64,000 bases of DNA from assembly GCA_000980705.1 (NCBI GenBank), contig LBCK01000002.1, positions 124,001 to 188,000 on the forward strand, in the 5' to 3' direction. The notes under the pieces were generated by a model. The model did not search any database, was not told where the DNA came from, and saw nothing but the letters and a program-made list of their open reading frames with translations. Origin of the DNA: Ruminococcus sp. UNK.MGS-30. GTDB taxonomy: Bacteria > Bacillota > Clostridia > Oscillospirales > Ruminococcaceae. The translations under genes were made by a program, and so were the position numbers. Shown in pieces: positions 45,130 through 52,434 of this stretch. The stretch's first letter is position 1. Each line of letters starts with the position of its first letter.

Positions 45130-45342
45130 TTTCAGATGTTCCTTTCTGTCTTAACCGTTTTGCATGAAATACGGATTTTGACGGATGATGTCGCATTTTA
45201 CAGGGATTCCCTGCCGCATATGTACGCTGCGGCAGACGGTTCCAAAAAATGCACTTTCATTTCCATCGTGAAAGCGGGGAATATTCCATGAAAACAAGAC
45301 TTTTCTGAACCGGAAGTTTGTTTGTGCCGGTTTACAGTTGTC

Positions 45343-45371
45343 ATTATACAACATCTGCCGAAATTTGTCAA
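45343..45371 (-). promoter_or_regulatory. Promoter of the AbrB-like gene
   Basis: Minus strand TTGACA (complement of 45366-45371), 17 bp, TATAAT (complement of 45343-45348), about 210 bases upstream of the start codon. Confidence 0.8.
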
Positions 45372-45454
45372 TCACAAAAATCGCATTTTTCTAAGTATTT
45401 GCTATATTTATAGAACGATAAAAAATGCTTATAGAAAAAGAGGCGGAAAACAGC

Positions 45455-45483
45455 TTGACAAACGGGCAGACTTATGTTATAAT
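45455..45483 (+). promoter_or_regulatory. Promoter of tRNA-Lys
   Basis: TTGACA (45455-45460), 17 bp and TATAAT (45478-45483). Confidence 0.85.
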
Positions 45484-45508
45484 AATACACGTTGCTTGTC
45501 CTATATAT

Positions 45509-45584
45509 GAGATATTAGCTCAGTTGGCAGAGCATACGCCTTTTAAGCGTAGGGTCGAGGGTTCAAATCCCTCATATCTCACCA
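45509..45584 (+). tRNA. tRNA-Lys (UUU)
   Basis: Acceptor GAGATAT / ATATCTC with encoded ACCA; D arm TAGCTCAGTTGGCAGAGCA; anticodon stem ACGCC... with loop CTTTTAA (anticodon TTT); T arm GGTTCAAATCC. Confidence 0.96.
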
Positions 45585-45619
45585 AAAAATCCGTATCATG
45601 TTTGTGATACGGATTTTTT
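45585..45619 (+). terminator. Terminator of tRNA-Lys
   Basis: AATCCGTATCA / TGATACGGATT stem flanked by A and T tracts. Confidence 0.9.
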
Positions 45620-45656
45620 GTTATGCGGAGTTTTGGAAAGAAAGGCGGCGCTGCAC

Positions 45657-46856
45657 ATGGAAAAGCAGTCTCAGAGCCTGTTGGAACAGCGGGCAGAACG
45701 TATTGTGGAAAAGGGTATCCGGGAGGATAAAATTGCCGGAGCGTGTGTGGCGGTGCTGCATGACCAGGAGCAGCTGCTGTTCCGGGCGTATGGCATGGCG
45801 GACAAAGAGCGGCAGATTCCCATGCGGACAGACAGCATCTTCCGGATGTTTTCCATGACAAAGCCGGTGACGGCGGTGGTGACCATGCAGCTGTTGGAAG
45901 ACGGACTGCTGGAACTCAGCGACCCGGTCTCCTGGTACATTCCGTCTTTCCGGGAAAAAATGGTGGATGCGGACGGCAAACTCGTCCCGGCAAACCGGGA
46001 AATCCGCATCCAGGATCTGCTGAACATGACTTCGGGCATTCCGTATCCCGACCAGTGGAGCGTCTCGCAAAAGAAGATGGGCGCATTTTATGACGAGATC
46101 AACCGGCGGAACGATACGGCGCACCCGGTGGACACCCAGGAATTCGCACGGCGTGTGGGCGAGGATGTGCCACTGATGTTCCAGCCCGGAGAAAAGTGGT
46201 TCTACGGCGCATCAGCAGATGTTCTGGGCGCAGTGCTGGAAAAGGCGGCGGATATGCCTTTGGATGCGCTGTACCGGAAACGGGTGTTCCAGCCCCTGGG
46301 AATGACGGATACGGATTTCTACGTGCCGGAGGAAAAGTGCTCCCGGCTGGCGCAGCTCTATCAATATGTATGGGACGGCAGCCGGGGCGGTCTGGCGGTC
46401 GAGCCGGATCCGCATCTGGGCATGACGGACTACCGGAAAAAGCCGGCGTTTTTCTCTGCCGGTGCCGGGCTGGTCTCCACGCTGCCGGACTATTTGCAGT
46501 TTGCCGCAATGCTGGCTGGAAAAGGGCTGCATCGTGCAAGCGGCGTGCGGCTCATCGGTGAAAACACCTGGCGCTATCTCACCACGCCCCAGCTGAACGA
46601 GGCGCAGAAAAAGTGGGTGGACTGGGATTCGCTGAAGGGCTACAGCTACGGGAATTTGCTCCGGGTGCTGGAGGATCCGCTGGCATGCATGACCAATGTG
46701 CCTGCCGGGGAATTCGGCTGGGACGGCTGGACGGGACCGTATTTCTGCGTGTCGCCCCAGGACGGCACGGTGCTGCTGTACCTCATCCAGACCTGCGGCG
46801 GCAGCGGCAGCGACGTGGTGCGAAAACTGCGTGCGGCGGTGTTTGGCACTGTGTGA
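45657..46856 (+). CDS. Serine hydrolase of the beta-lactamase/esterase class C fold
   Basis: A 399-residue PF00144-type enzyme. The catalytic S-x-x-K is SMTK (S66-K69) in RMFSMTKPVTAVV; the second motif is YGASAD and the C-terminal part contains GWDGWTGPYFCVSP. There is no signal peptide, so it is probably cytoplasmic. These enzymes act as esterases or amidases on varied substrates; a true beta-lactamase is unlikely. ATG 45657 has AAAGG upstream; it lies just after tRNA-Lys and its terminator. Confidence 0.85.
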   Translation: MEKQSQSLLEQRAERIVEKGIREDKIAGACVAVLHDQEQLLFRAYGMADKERQIPMRTDSIFRMFSMTKPVTAVVTMQLLEDGLLELSDPVSWYIPSFREKMVDADGKLVPANREIRIQDLLNMTSGIPYPDQWSVSQKKMGAFYDEINRRNDTAHPVDTQEFARRVGEDVPLMFQPGEKWFYGASADVLGAVLEKAADMPLDALYRKRVFQPLGMTDTDFYVPEEKCSRLAQLYQYVWDGSRGGLAVEPDPHLGMTDYRKKPAFFSAGAGLVSTLPDYLQFAAMLAGKGLHRASGVRLIGENTWRYLTTPQLNEAQKKWVDWDSLKGYSYGNLLRVLEDPLACMTNVPAGEFGWDGWTGPYFCVSPQDGTVLLYLIQTCGGSGSDVVRKLRAAVFGTV

Positions 46857-46912
46857 ACGGCGCTTTTCAAAAAAGACTTGACAATTCGGTGAAAACAGTG
46901 TATAATAAAAAG

Positions 46913-47014
46913 AGAAAGAGAGCATACCAGTAGACGGTCTGCTCCCACTGCTTTGAGTTAAAAAAGATTTAACCGCCGCAAGTTTGGTCGCTTAGGGGCG
47001 GTTATTTCTTTTTA
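46913..47014 (+). ncRNA. Putative antisense antitoxin RNA, cassette B
   Basis: Promoter TTGACA 46878-46883, 17 bp, TATAAT 46901-46906; start near 46913. It contains AGCATACCAGTAGACGG, CTCCCACTGCT and the AACCGCC / GGCGGTT terminator (46971-47003) followed by ATTTCTTTTT, overlapping the toxin 3' end. Confidence 0.7.
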
Positions 47015-47145
47015 TTCTCGTCATTGCGGTGATCTGCATTACTATTTTTATGATTATAGTAAATGTAAAAGATCAGACTTGCGAGATTCAGCAAAATACT
47101 GCAAATTTTCAGCAAGTCGTCAAAAGTGACGTACTGATCCATCAT
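47002..47145 (-). CDS. Type I toxin-like small membrane peptide, cassette B
   Basis: Encodes the same 47 residues as cassettes A and C, with only synonymous base changes. Minus-strand promoter TTGACA (complement of 47265-47270), 17 bp, TATAAT (complement of 47242-47247). The double ATG start is at 47145/47142, preceded by GGGAGGTGATTG. The leader again has the GGGCATACCTGAAACGGTAG block and the CTCCCACTGCTG arm able to mask the Shine-Dalgarno sequence. The opposite orientation to A and C shows it is an independent insertion. Confidence 0.8.
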   Translation of the reverse strand: MMDQYVTFDDLLKICSILLNLASLIFYIYYNHKNSNADHRNDENKKK

Positions 47146-47304
47146 AGCAATCACCTCCCAACTGTTGTAAATTCAGCAGTGGGAGCAGAAGCAAAAGAAT
47201 TTTCAAACCGCCTACCGTTTCAGGTATGCCCTCAGATATCTATTATACCAGACACCTCGAAATTTGTCAAACCCCAAAAGCACCCCAACCAAAGGAGCAT
47301 CCAC

Positions 47305-47664
47305 ATGGAAAAACTCTTACTGATCGCCATTCCCGACACCGCCGGAGTGGAACAAATCGCCGGAAAGCTGCGGCTGCGGACGGTGACTGTTGCGCCGGAG
47401 AACTACGGCAAAAGCCTGGGCAGTCTTGCCGGCTATGCCGCCGGAACGGTTCCGGTGTCCGCTGAAACCACCCTGCCGGAAACCGGGCTGCTGGTGATGT
47501 GCGGTCTGAAAAATTCCCGGATGGACAAGCTGCTGGCTGCCCTGCGCACCGCTGGTATCCGCATTCCCCACAAGGCAGTCCTTACGCCAACCAACCAGAA
47601 CTGGAACGTCTATCAGCTGGCGCAGGAGCTGGAACGGGAGCGCCAGGCAATGGAAAACCGCTGA
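47305..47664 (+). CDS. DUF3783-like protein
   Basis: A 119-residue cytoplasmic protein whose C-terminal half (LLVMCGLKNSRMDKLLAALRTAGIRIPHKAVLTPTNQNW) matches the small DUF3783 family of clostridia. Function is unknown. AAAGGAG lies upstream of ATG 47305. The frame is open further upstream through the toxin cassette, without a start signal. It is followed by a strong bidirectional terminator. Confidence 0.75.
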   Translation: MEKLLLIAIPDTAGVEQIAGKLRLRTVTVAPENYGKSLGSLAGYAAGTVPVSAETTLPETGLLVMCGLKNSRMDKLLAALRTAGIRIPHKAVLTPTNQNWNVYQLAQELERERQAMENR

Positions 47665-47700
47665 CCTGCGAATGCAAATGCAGGTAACGTCATAATACAA

Positions 47701-47740
47701 AAAATCACGGCATACCGCAATCGGGTGTGCCGTGATTTTT
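47701..47740. terminator. Bidirectional terminator between the DUF3783 and xylanase genes
   Basis: AAAATCACGGCATACC pairs with GGGTGTGCCGTGATTTTT, with A/T tracts on both sides. Confidence 0.85.
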
Positions 47741-47761
47741 CTATTATGAAAGGGAAAAATG

Positions 47762-49666
47762 TTATTCGCCCAGCAGGAACTTCGTCATTGTCACAACGTC
47801 CTGGATGTTGAACTCGTTGTCAGCATTCATGTCAACGCTGGAATCCAGAATCAGATTCCGATCATCTGCGGATGCGTTCAGCAGATACTGCCGCATCAGC
47901 GCCAGGTCAAAGCCGTTCAGCATACCGTCGTGGTTCACATCGCCACGGATCACGTCATCTCCCGGTGTGGTTCCGGTGGTGACTGTTGTGGTTTCTGTGG
48001 TTGTCTCCGAAGTAGTGGCAGAAGTGCTTGTGGTAGTTACCACCGGCTCCTTGCCCTCTACGATGGAGTAGAACGCCGGCTTAGCGGTGTAGTCCTCGTT
48101 GAACAGCAGCGGAGACTTTGCAGCTCTCCAGCTCTTGTCGTCGGTAGTACCCCAGAATACCACTGCGGAAATGCTGTCAGCGTATTCCACGCAGGCATCC
48201 ATGATGCCCTTGTACATCTCAGCCTGCTTTTCAAAGCCAGCCTCGGAAGTGTCAGAAGTGGTGATGTCCAGCTCGGTGACCTGGATATCCAGACCAGTCT
48301 CTGCGAACTTCGCCAGTGCCTTTTTATACGCAGAAACGGTGGGGAAACCAACGTCCAGGTGAGACTGCATACCGATACCGTCGATCAGTCCCTTTTCCTT
48401 CAGTTCCAGTGCCATCTTGCAGATCGCATCGGTTTTCTGCGGCATATATTCGTTGAAATCGTTGTAATACAGCTTGGTGTTCTTCGGTGCATACTTTCTG
48501 GCATACTCAAATGCCGGCTCAATGAAGGAGTTGTCGCCGAATACCTTGACCCATCCGGAATAGTTGGCATTCTCGGACTGTCCGCCGCCGGTACGGGGTG
48601 AGCCGTTGTCCAGCCATGCCTCATTGACCACATCCCATGCGTAGAAATCTACGGTCGGGTACTCTTCTTCCAGTGCAGCGAAAACGTTCTTGATGTAGTT
48701 TTCCATACGCTGGAGCATGATATCCTTGGAGACCCAGTCGCCGCTGTCCTGGAAGCCTTCCTTGAAGAACCAGTCCGGTGTCTGGCTGTGCCATACCAGA
48801 ACGTGGCCACGTACCGGGATATTGTTGTCCCGGCAGTAGTTCAGGATGGTTCTGGCGCTTGCCAGATTGATGACCGGTTCGGTCTCGCTGCCGGATGCCT
48901 GGGTTGCGCTCTTATCCAAAATGGATTCCGGTTTCAGCTCGTTGCCCAGGGTGATGCTGTTGAAGTGCTTGGCGATCAGATCCTTGGTGGACTGGGGTGC
49001 AAGCTCTTCGGTGGTGACAGCCGTGCCGATCTTGAAATCGTTGGCATAAACATCCTTCAGAGACGGAATATCCTTCTGGATCTGATATACCGGCGCTGTG
49101 CGCACCTCGAAATCGTCGATATACATGGTTGCGGTGTCGTTGCACTCAAAGTACAGATAGACCTTGGACACATCCTCGGAAAAGCTGAACTTGATGCCGG
49201 AGAAGGTTGCCCAGTCGCCGTTGCTGGTCTGCGCCTGCAGGTTGCTGTAGTGACGCTCGCCGCTGGCATCGGTGTATTCCATGCTCAGCTTGATGGAGTT
49301 ATACCACTCGGTCTTTGCCACAGCGCTGACGGTGTACTGCACCCCAGCCTCGCACTTGTCGTCCAGCAGGAACTGCGGACCGTTCCAGTTCTTGGCTCTG
49401 TCTTTGACGCACATGGAATAAGAGCCGCTGTATGCCTGTTCGGTGGTGGCGGTGATGGTTTCCACGCCGCCTCTGCCGGTGAATGCCGAAACATCGCCGT
49501 CCTCGAATCCGGTGCCGTAGATCTGGGTCGTGCCGTCATCTTCGGCGGCGCTGACAACAGATGCAGCAGTTCCGGCGGTGAATGCCGTGGTTACCGGAAC
49601 TGCGGCGCACAGCATGACAGCGCTCAGCACGCCGGCAGCGACACGCTTTCTGATTTCCTTTTTCAT
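47762..49666 (-). CDS. Secreted CBM22-GH10 endo-1,4-beta-xylanase with dockerin
   Basis: A 634-residue cellulosomal xylanase. Order: signal peptide (KKEIRKRVAAGVLSAVMLCAAVPV), CBM22 (~45-190, GFEDGDVSAFTGRGG ... MYIDDFEV), GH10 barrel (~200-530), Thr-rich linker (~535-565) and type I dockerin (DVNHDGMLNGFDLALMRQYL and DMNADNEFNIQDVVTMTKFL). The GH10 acid/base Glu is in WDVVNEAW and the nucleophile Glu in QVTELDITTS; the HGHVLVWHSQ-type strand is RGHVLVWHSQTPDWF. It hydrolyses xylan backbones and docks to a cohesin scaffoldin. GGGAGG precedes the start; its own promoter lies at 49705-49733. Confidence 0.96.
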   Translation of the reverse strand: MKKEIRKRVAAGVLSAVMLCAAVPVTTAFTAGTAASVVSAAEDDGTTQIYGTGFEDGDVSAFTGRGGVETITATTEQAYSGSYSMCVKDRAKNWNGPQFLLDDKCEAGVQYTVSAVAKTEWYNSIKLSMEYTDASGERHYSNLQAQTSNGDWATFSGIKFSFSEDVSKVYLYFECNDTATMYIDDFEVRTAPVYQIQKDIPSLKDVYANDFKIGTAVTTEELAPQSTKDLIAKHFNSITLGNELKPESILDKSATQASGSETEPVINLASARTILNYCRDNNIPVRGHVLVWHSQTPDWFFKEGFQDSGDWVSKDIMLQRMENYIKNVFAALEEEYPTVDFYAWDVVNEAWLDNGSPRTGGGQSENANYSGWVKVFGDNSFIEPAFEYARKYAPKNTKLYYNDFNEYMPQKTDAICKMALELKEKGLIDGIGMQSHLDVGFPTVSAYKKALAKFAETGLDIQVTELDITTSDTSEAGFEKQAEMYKGIMDACVEYADSISAVVFWGTTDDKSWRAAKSPLLFNEDYTAKPAFYSIVEGKEPVVTTTSTSATTSETTTETTTVTTGTTPGDDVIRGDVNHDGMLNGFDLALMRQYLLNASADDRNLILDSSVDMNADNEFNIQDVVTMTKFLLGE

Positions 49667-49704
49667 AATTTGTGTTCCTCCCTGTCACAAAAATATTCTA
49701 TTTT

Positions 49705-49733
49705 ATTGTAGCATGAGGCGCAGAAAAAGTCAA
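49705..49733 (-). promoter_or_regulatory. Promoter of the xylanase gene
   Basis: Minus strand TTGACT (complement of 49728-49733), 17 bp, TACAAT (complement of 49705-49710). Confidence 0.7.
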
Positions 49734-50065
49734 CTGGAACCCGGATTTTTTGTCTGAAATCACAAAAAAGCCCGTCTCATTTTGTGCAAAAGACGAGCAT
49801 TTCATTTGGGAGAACACTTTTCGTGGGAGAATGCACCGGAAAAGGAGGCGGCGCACCGGGAACGCCCGGCGTATGTAAGGACAGTTTGACTGCTTGCTAT
49901 TATATAATGTATATGTCTGTGTTGTTGTGTTCTTTTTTGTTTGACAAATTTCGAGGTGTCTGGTATAATAAATATCTGAGGGCATACCTGAAACGGTAGG
50001 CGGTTTGAAAATTCTTTTGCTTCTGCTCCCACTGCTGAATTTACAACAGTTGGGAGGTAATTGCT

Positions 50066-50209
50066 ATGATGGATCAGTACGTCACTTTTGACGACTTGCT
50101 GAAAATTTGCAGTATCCTGTTAAATCTCGCAAGTCTGATCTTTTACATTTACTATAATCATAAAAATAGTAATGCAGATCACCGCAATGACGAGAATAAA
50201 AAGAAATAA
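50066..50209 (+). CDS. Type I toxin-like small membrane peptide, cassette C
   Basis: Same 47-residue peptide as in A and B. Promoter TTGACA 49941-49946, 17 bp, TATAAT 49964-49969. The Shine-Dalgarno sequence is GGGAGGTAATTG. The leader keeps the GGGCATACC block and the CTCCCACTGCTG masking arm. Cassette D begins about 35 bp after the end of C, making a tandem pair. The gap 49667-49940 holds the xylanase promoter and otherwise nothing recognisable. Confidence 0.8.
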   Translation: MMDQYVTFDDLLKICSILLNLASLIFYIYYNHKNSNADHRNDENKKK

Positions 50210-50299
50210 CCGCCCACGACTTCGCAAATCTGTGGCGGTTAAATCTTTATCTTAACTAAAGCAGTAGGAGCAGACCGTCTACTGGTATGCTCTCTTTCT
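50199..50299 (-). ncRNA. Putative antisense antitoxin RNA, cassette C
   Basis: Minus promoter TTGACA (complement of 50329-50334), 17 bp, TATAAT (complement of 50306-50311). Ends at the shared AACCGCC / GGCGGTT hairpin (50208-50240). Confidence 0.7.
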
Positions 50300-50490
50300 A
50301 TTTCTATTATACGCTATCATGCCCCGTTTGTCAAGGGGATTTTTTGCCGAAAAATTGTAGCTGCTTTTGTTTGACATTTTTTGCAAAGTGTGGTATACTG
50401 GGATTCTGAGGGCATACCTGAAACGGTAGGCGGTTTGTTCGGAGTATTCCCTCCCATTTGTGTAAATTCAGCACATGGGAGGTGATTGCA

Positions 50491-50616
50491 GTGGATAGCT
50501 TTGTTACATTTCATGACTTGCTGGGAATCGGAACTTTTTTGATTTCATTAGCAACATTCATCATGGCGTTGTGCAAAAATTGCAAAAGCAGTAATCACAA
50601 GAAGAAAAAGAAATAA
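50491..50616 (+). CDS. Type I toxin-like small membrane peptide, cassette D (diverged)
   Basis: A 41-residue peptide from GTG 50491: VTFHDLLGIGTFLISLATFI core, then a Cys/Lys-rich tail ending HKKKKK. It shares the VTF-x-DLL start and one helix with A-C but little else. Promoter TTGACA 50371-50376, 17 bp, TATACT 50394-50399; Shine-Dalgarno GGGAGGTGATTG. The masking stem is rebuilt as CTCCCATTTGTG / CACATGGGAG, i.e. it covaries with the new sequence, supporting a functional hairpin. Confidence 0.75.
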   Translation: MDSFVTFHDLLGIGTFLISLATFIMALCKNCKSSNHKKKKK

Positions 50617-50704
50617 CCGCCCCAAAGCTTCCAACTAAAGGCGGTTAATTCATGTAATTAAACGACAAATGGGAGCAGACCGTCTACTGGTGCGCTCTCT
50701 TTCT
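50606..50704 (-). ncRNA. Putative antisense antitoxin RNA, cassette D
   Basis: Minus promoter TTGACA (complement of 50734-50739), 17 bp, TATAAT (complement of 50711-50716). Ends at AACCGCC / GGCGGTT (50615-50646). Its anti-Shine-Dalgarno stretch reads CTCCCATTTGTC, matching the changed toxin leader of this cassette. Confidence 0.7.
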
Positions 50705-50801
50705 ATCTTTATTATATGCTATCACGCCCCTTTTGTCAAGGGGATTTTTTGATTTTTCCGCAGCCGCCCACGAAAAAATCCCCACAGCATTCCCATAAAA
50801 T

Positions 50802-50830
50802 TTGACAAATTATGCAACATATGATATACT
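50802..50830 (+). promoter_or_regulatory. Promoter of the zinc-ribbon protein pair
   Basis: TTGACA (50802-50807), 17 bp and TATACT (50825-50830), 38 bases before the first gene. Confidence 0.8.
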
Positions 50831-50867
50831 ATTTGTATCATCCCACTCGAAAAAGGAGCGATTTCCT

Positions 50868-51350
50868 ATGATTACCTGTAGCCATTGCGGTCAGATCGCA
50901 GCAGACGGTTCGGCGTTTTGCCCTAACTGCGGCGCAGCTCTTCCTGCACCGTATTTTCAGCAGCCCCAGCAGCCCGTTCAACAGCCTGTTTATCCGCAGC
51001 CGCAAATGCCGCCTTATCCGGGCTATCCCACACCCTGCGAACAGCCCGGCACCAATGGAAAAGCCGTTGCATCCCTGGTCATGGGAATCTGCTCCCTGTT
51101 GGTGTGGCTGCTGTTTCTGACAAATGATTTCGATGCGTTCAGCTTTCTCAGCATCCCCCTGGGGATCATCAGCATTGTCATGGGCGCTGTAGCAAAGAAA
51201 GAGATCCGGCGTACAACGCCCGGCGGCAGCACTGCCCTCGCCACAGCCGGCATCGTCTGTTCCATTATCTCGCTTGCGCTGGATGTGGTGTTTTTTGTAC
51301 TGGGTCTGATCTTTGTTGTGATCCTTGGCATGGCTCTGGCAAGATTTTAA
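50868..51350 (+). CDS. Zinc-ribbon, Pro/Gln-rich, DUF4190-like membrane protein (first paralogue)
   Basis: A 160-residue protein. The N-terminal zinc ribbon CSHCGQ ... CPNCGAAL is followed by a Q/P/Y-rich linker and a DUF4190-like membrane domain with about two or three helices (ASLVMGICSLLVWLLFL; LGIISIVMGAVAKKEI; ATAGIVCSIISLALDVVFFVLGL). Function is unknown. AAAAGGAG precedes ATG 50868. Its close paralogue follows 81 bp downstream and is probably co-transcribed. Confidence 0.8.
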   Translation: MITCSHCGQIAADGSAFCPNCGAALPAPYFQQPQQPVQQPVYPQPQMPPYPGYPTPCEQPGTNGKAVASLVMGICSLLVWLLFLTNDFDAFSFLSIPLGIISIVMGAVAKKEIRRTTPGGSTALATAGIVCSIISLALDVVFFVLGLIFVVILGMALARF

Positions 51351-51431
51351 GCATCCTGTACACATCCCGATACGAAACAGGTCCTGTGACCTGTTTCCAT
51401 AAACCAAACCAATTCATGGAGGTATTTTCTT

Positions 51432-52238
51432 ATGTTGACTTGTGAGACCTGCGGCAAAGTTCTGCCGGAAGGCACTTCGTTCTGCCCGAACTGCGGTATG
51501 CCTGTGGAACATACAGACAGCGCTGTTCAGCCCGACGCACCCAACGCTCCGGCACCGGATACAGCTGTACCGGACACCGACAGCCAGTTCCAGCAGCCCC
51601 AGGCTGCGCCGGAATCCAATCCCTATGCTATGCCCTCCGGCGGTTCTGCCCCGGCATCCGGCAGCATTCCGGAACAGAGTTATCCCGGAACTTATCCGCC
51701 CGGCGGCAATTCCGGCTATGGCGCACAGCCGAACCAGCCCCAGAGCCAGCCGCAGCCCCATCCCCAACAGCCCTACTATGGACAGCAGCCCCAGCAGAAT
51801 TACGGGCAGCCGGGAAACGGCGGCTATATTCCGCCGCAGCAGCAGGGCTATCCGGGCGGTTACCCGAATTATCCCCAGAACTATCCGAACAACAGCTCCA
51901 ACGGCAAGGCAATTGCCGGACTGGTGCTGGGCATTCTCTCCATCGTGATGGGATGCGTCTACGGTTCCGGTCTCCTCTTCGGTATCCTGGGTACCATTTT
52001 CTCCTGCATGGCACGGAAAGAGGACAGCAGTAACCCGCTGCAAAACAAGAAAAACAGCACTGCCACCAGCGGTCTCATCTGCTCGATCATAGGTATTGTT
52101 CTTTCTGTGATCGTCCTTCTCATCGTAATCATTGCCGTGGCAGTTTCCGTGGAAACAGGAGACTACACCACCCCCGGCTACTATGGCTCCGGTGATTACC
52201 AGGATGCCTGCCAGCTCTTCTTCGGACTGCTCCGCTAA
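51432..52238 (+). CDS. Zinc-ribbon, Pro/Gln-rich, DUF4190-like membrane protein (second paralogue)
   Basis: A 268-residue paralogue of the preceding gene with the same order: zinc ribbon CETCGK ... CPNCGMPV, a much longer low-complexity linker (residues ~25-155, rich in Q, P, G, Y, N) and a DUF4190-like membrane part (IAGLVLGILSIVMGCVYGSG; GLICSIIGIVLSVIVLLIVI). The Q/G/Y/P linker resembles that of the LCP protein at 5038-6612. It was probably produced by tandem duplication and linker expansion. GGAGG precedes ATG 51432, and a UUCG-loop terminator follows. Confidence 0.8.
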   Translation: MLTCETCGKVLPEGTSFCPNCGMPVEHTDSAVQPDAPNAPAPDTAVPDTDSQFQQPQAAPESNPYAMPSGGSAPASGSIPEQSYPGTYPPGGNSGYGAQPNQPQSQPQPHPQQPYYGQQPQQNYGQPGNGGYIPPQQQGYPGGYPNYPQNYPNNSSNGKAIAGLVLGILSIVMGCVYGSGLLFGILGTIFSCMARKEDSSNPLQNKKNSTATSGLICSIIGIVLSVIVLLIVIIAVAVSVETGDYTTPGYYGSGDYQDACQLFFGLLR

Positions 52239-52255
52239 TGTACTATGACCTTCCT

Positions 52256-52285
52256 GCGCACGGACTTCGGTCTGTGCGCTTTTTT
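52256..52285 (+). terminator. Terminator of the zinc-ribbon pair
   Basis: GCGCACGGAC and GTCTGTGCGC close a TTCG-containing loop and are followed by six T residues. Confidence 0.92.
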
Positions 52286-52328
52286 GTCAGATAATGCCGG
52301 GAAACAGCACGTGTTTTCAAATTATTCC

Positions 52329-52357
52329 TTGACAGACATTCTGCAATATGATAGACT
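52329..52357 (+). promoter_or_regulatory. Promoter of the GH2 gene
   Basis: TTGACA (52329-52334), 17 bp and TAGACT (52352-52357). The leader contains a CAGAGCGT / ACGCTCTG hairpin (about 52371-52407) before the start codon. Confidence 0.65.
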
Positions 52358-52434
52358 AAAAGCAGTACCAGAGCGTATTCATATTCCTATGGGAACACGC
52401 TCTGAAATACAGACCGAAAGGAAACGATACCACC

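Noticed and set aside
45657..46856. Beta-lactamase resistance gene
   Set aside because: The protein has SMTK but lacks a signal peptide and the class C YAN/KTG arrangement; it fits the broad esterase-like family instead.
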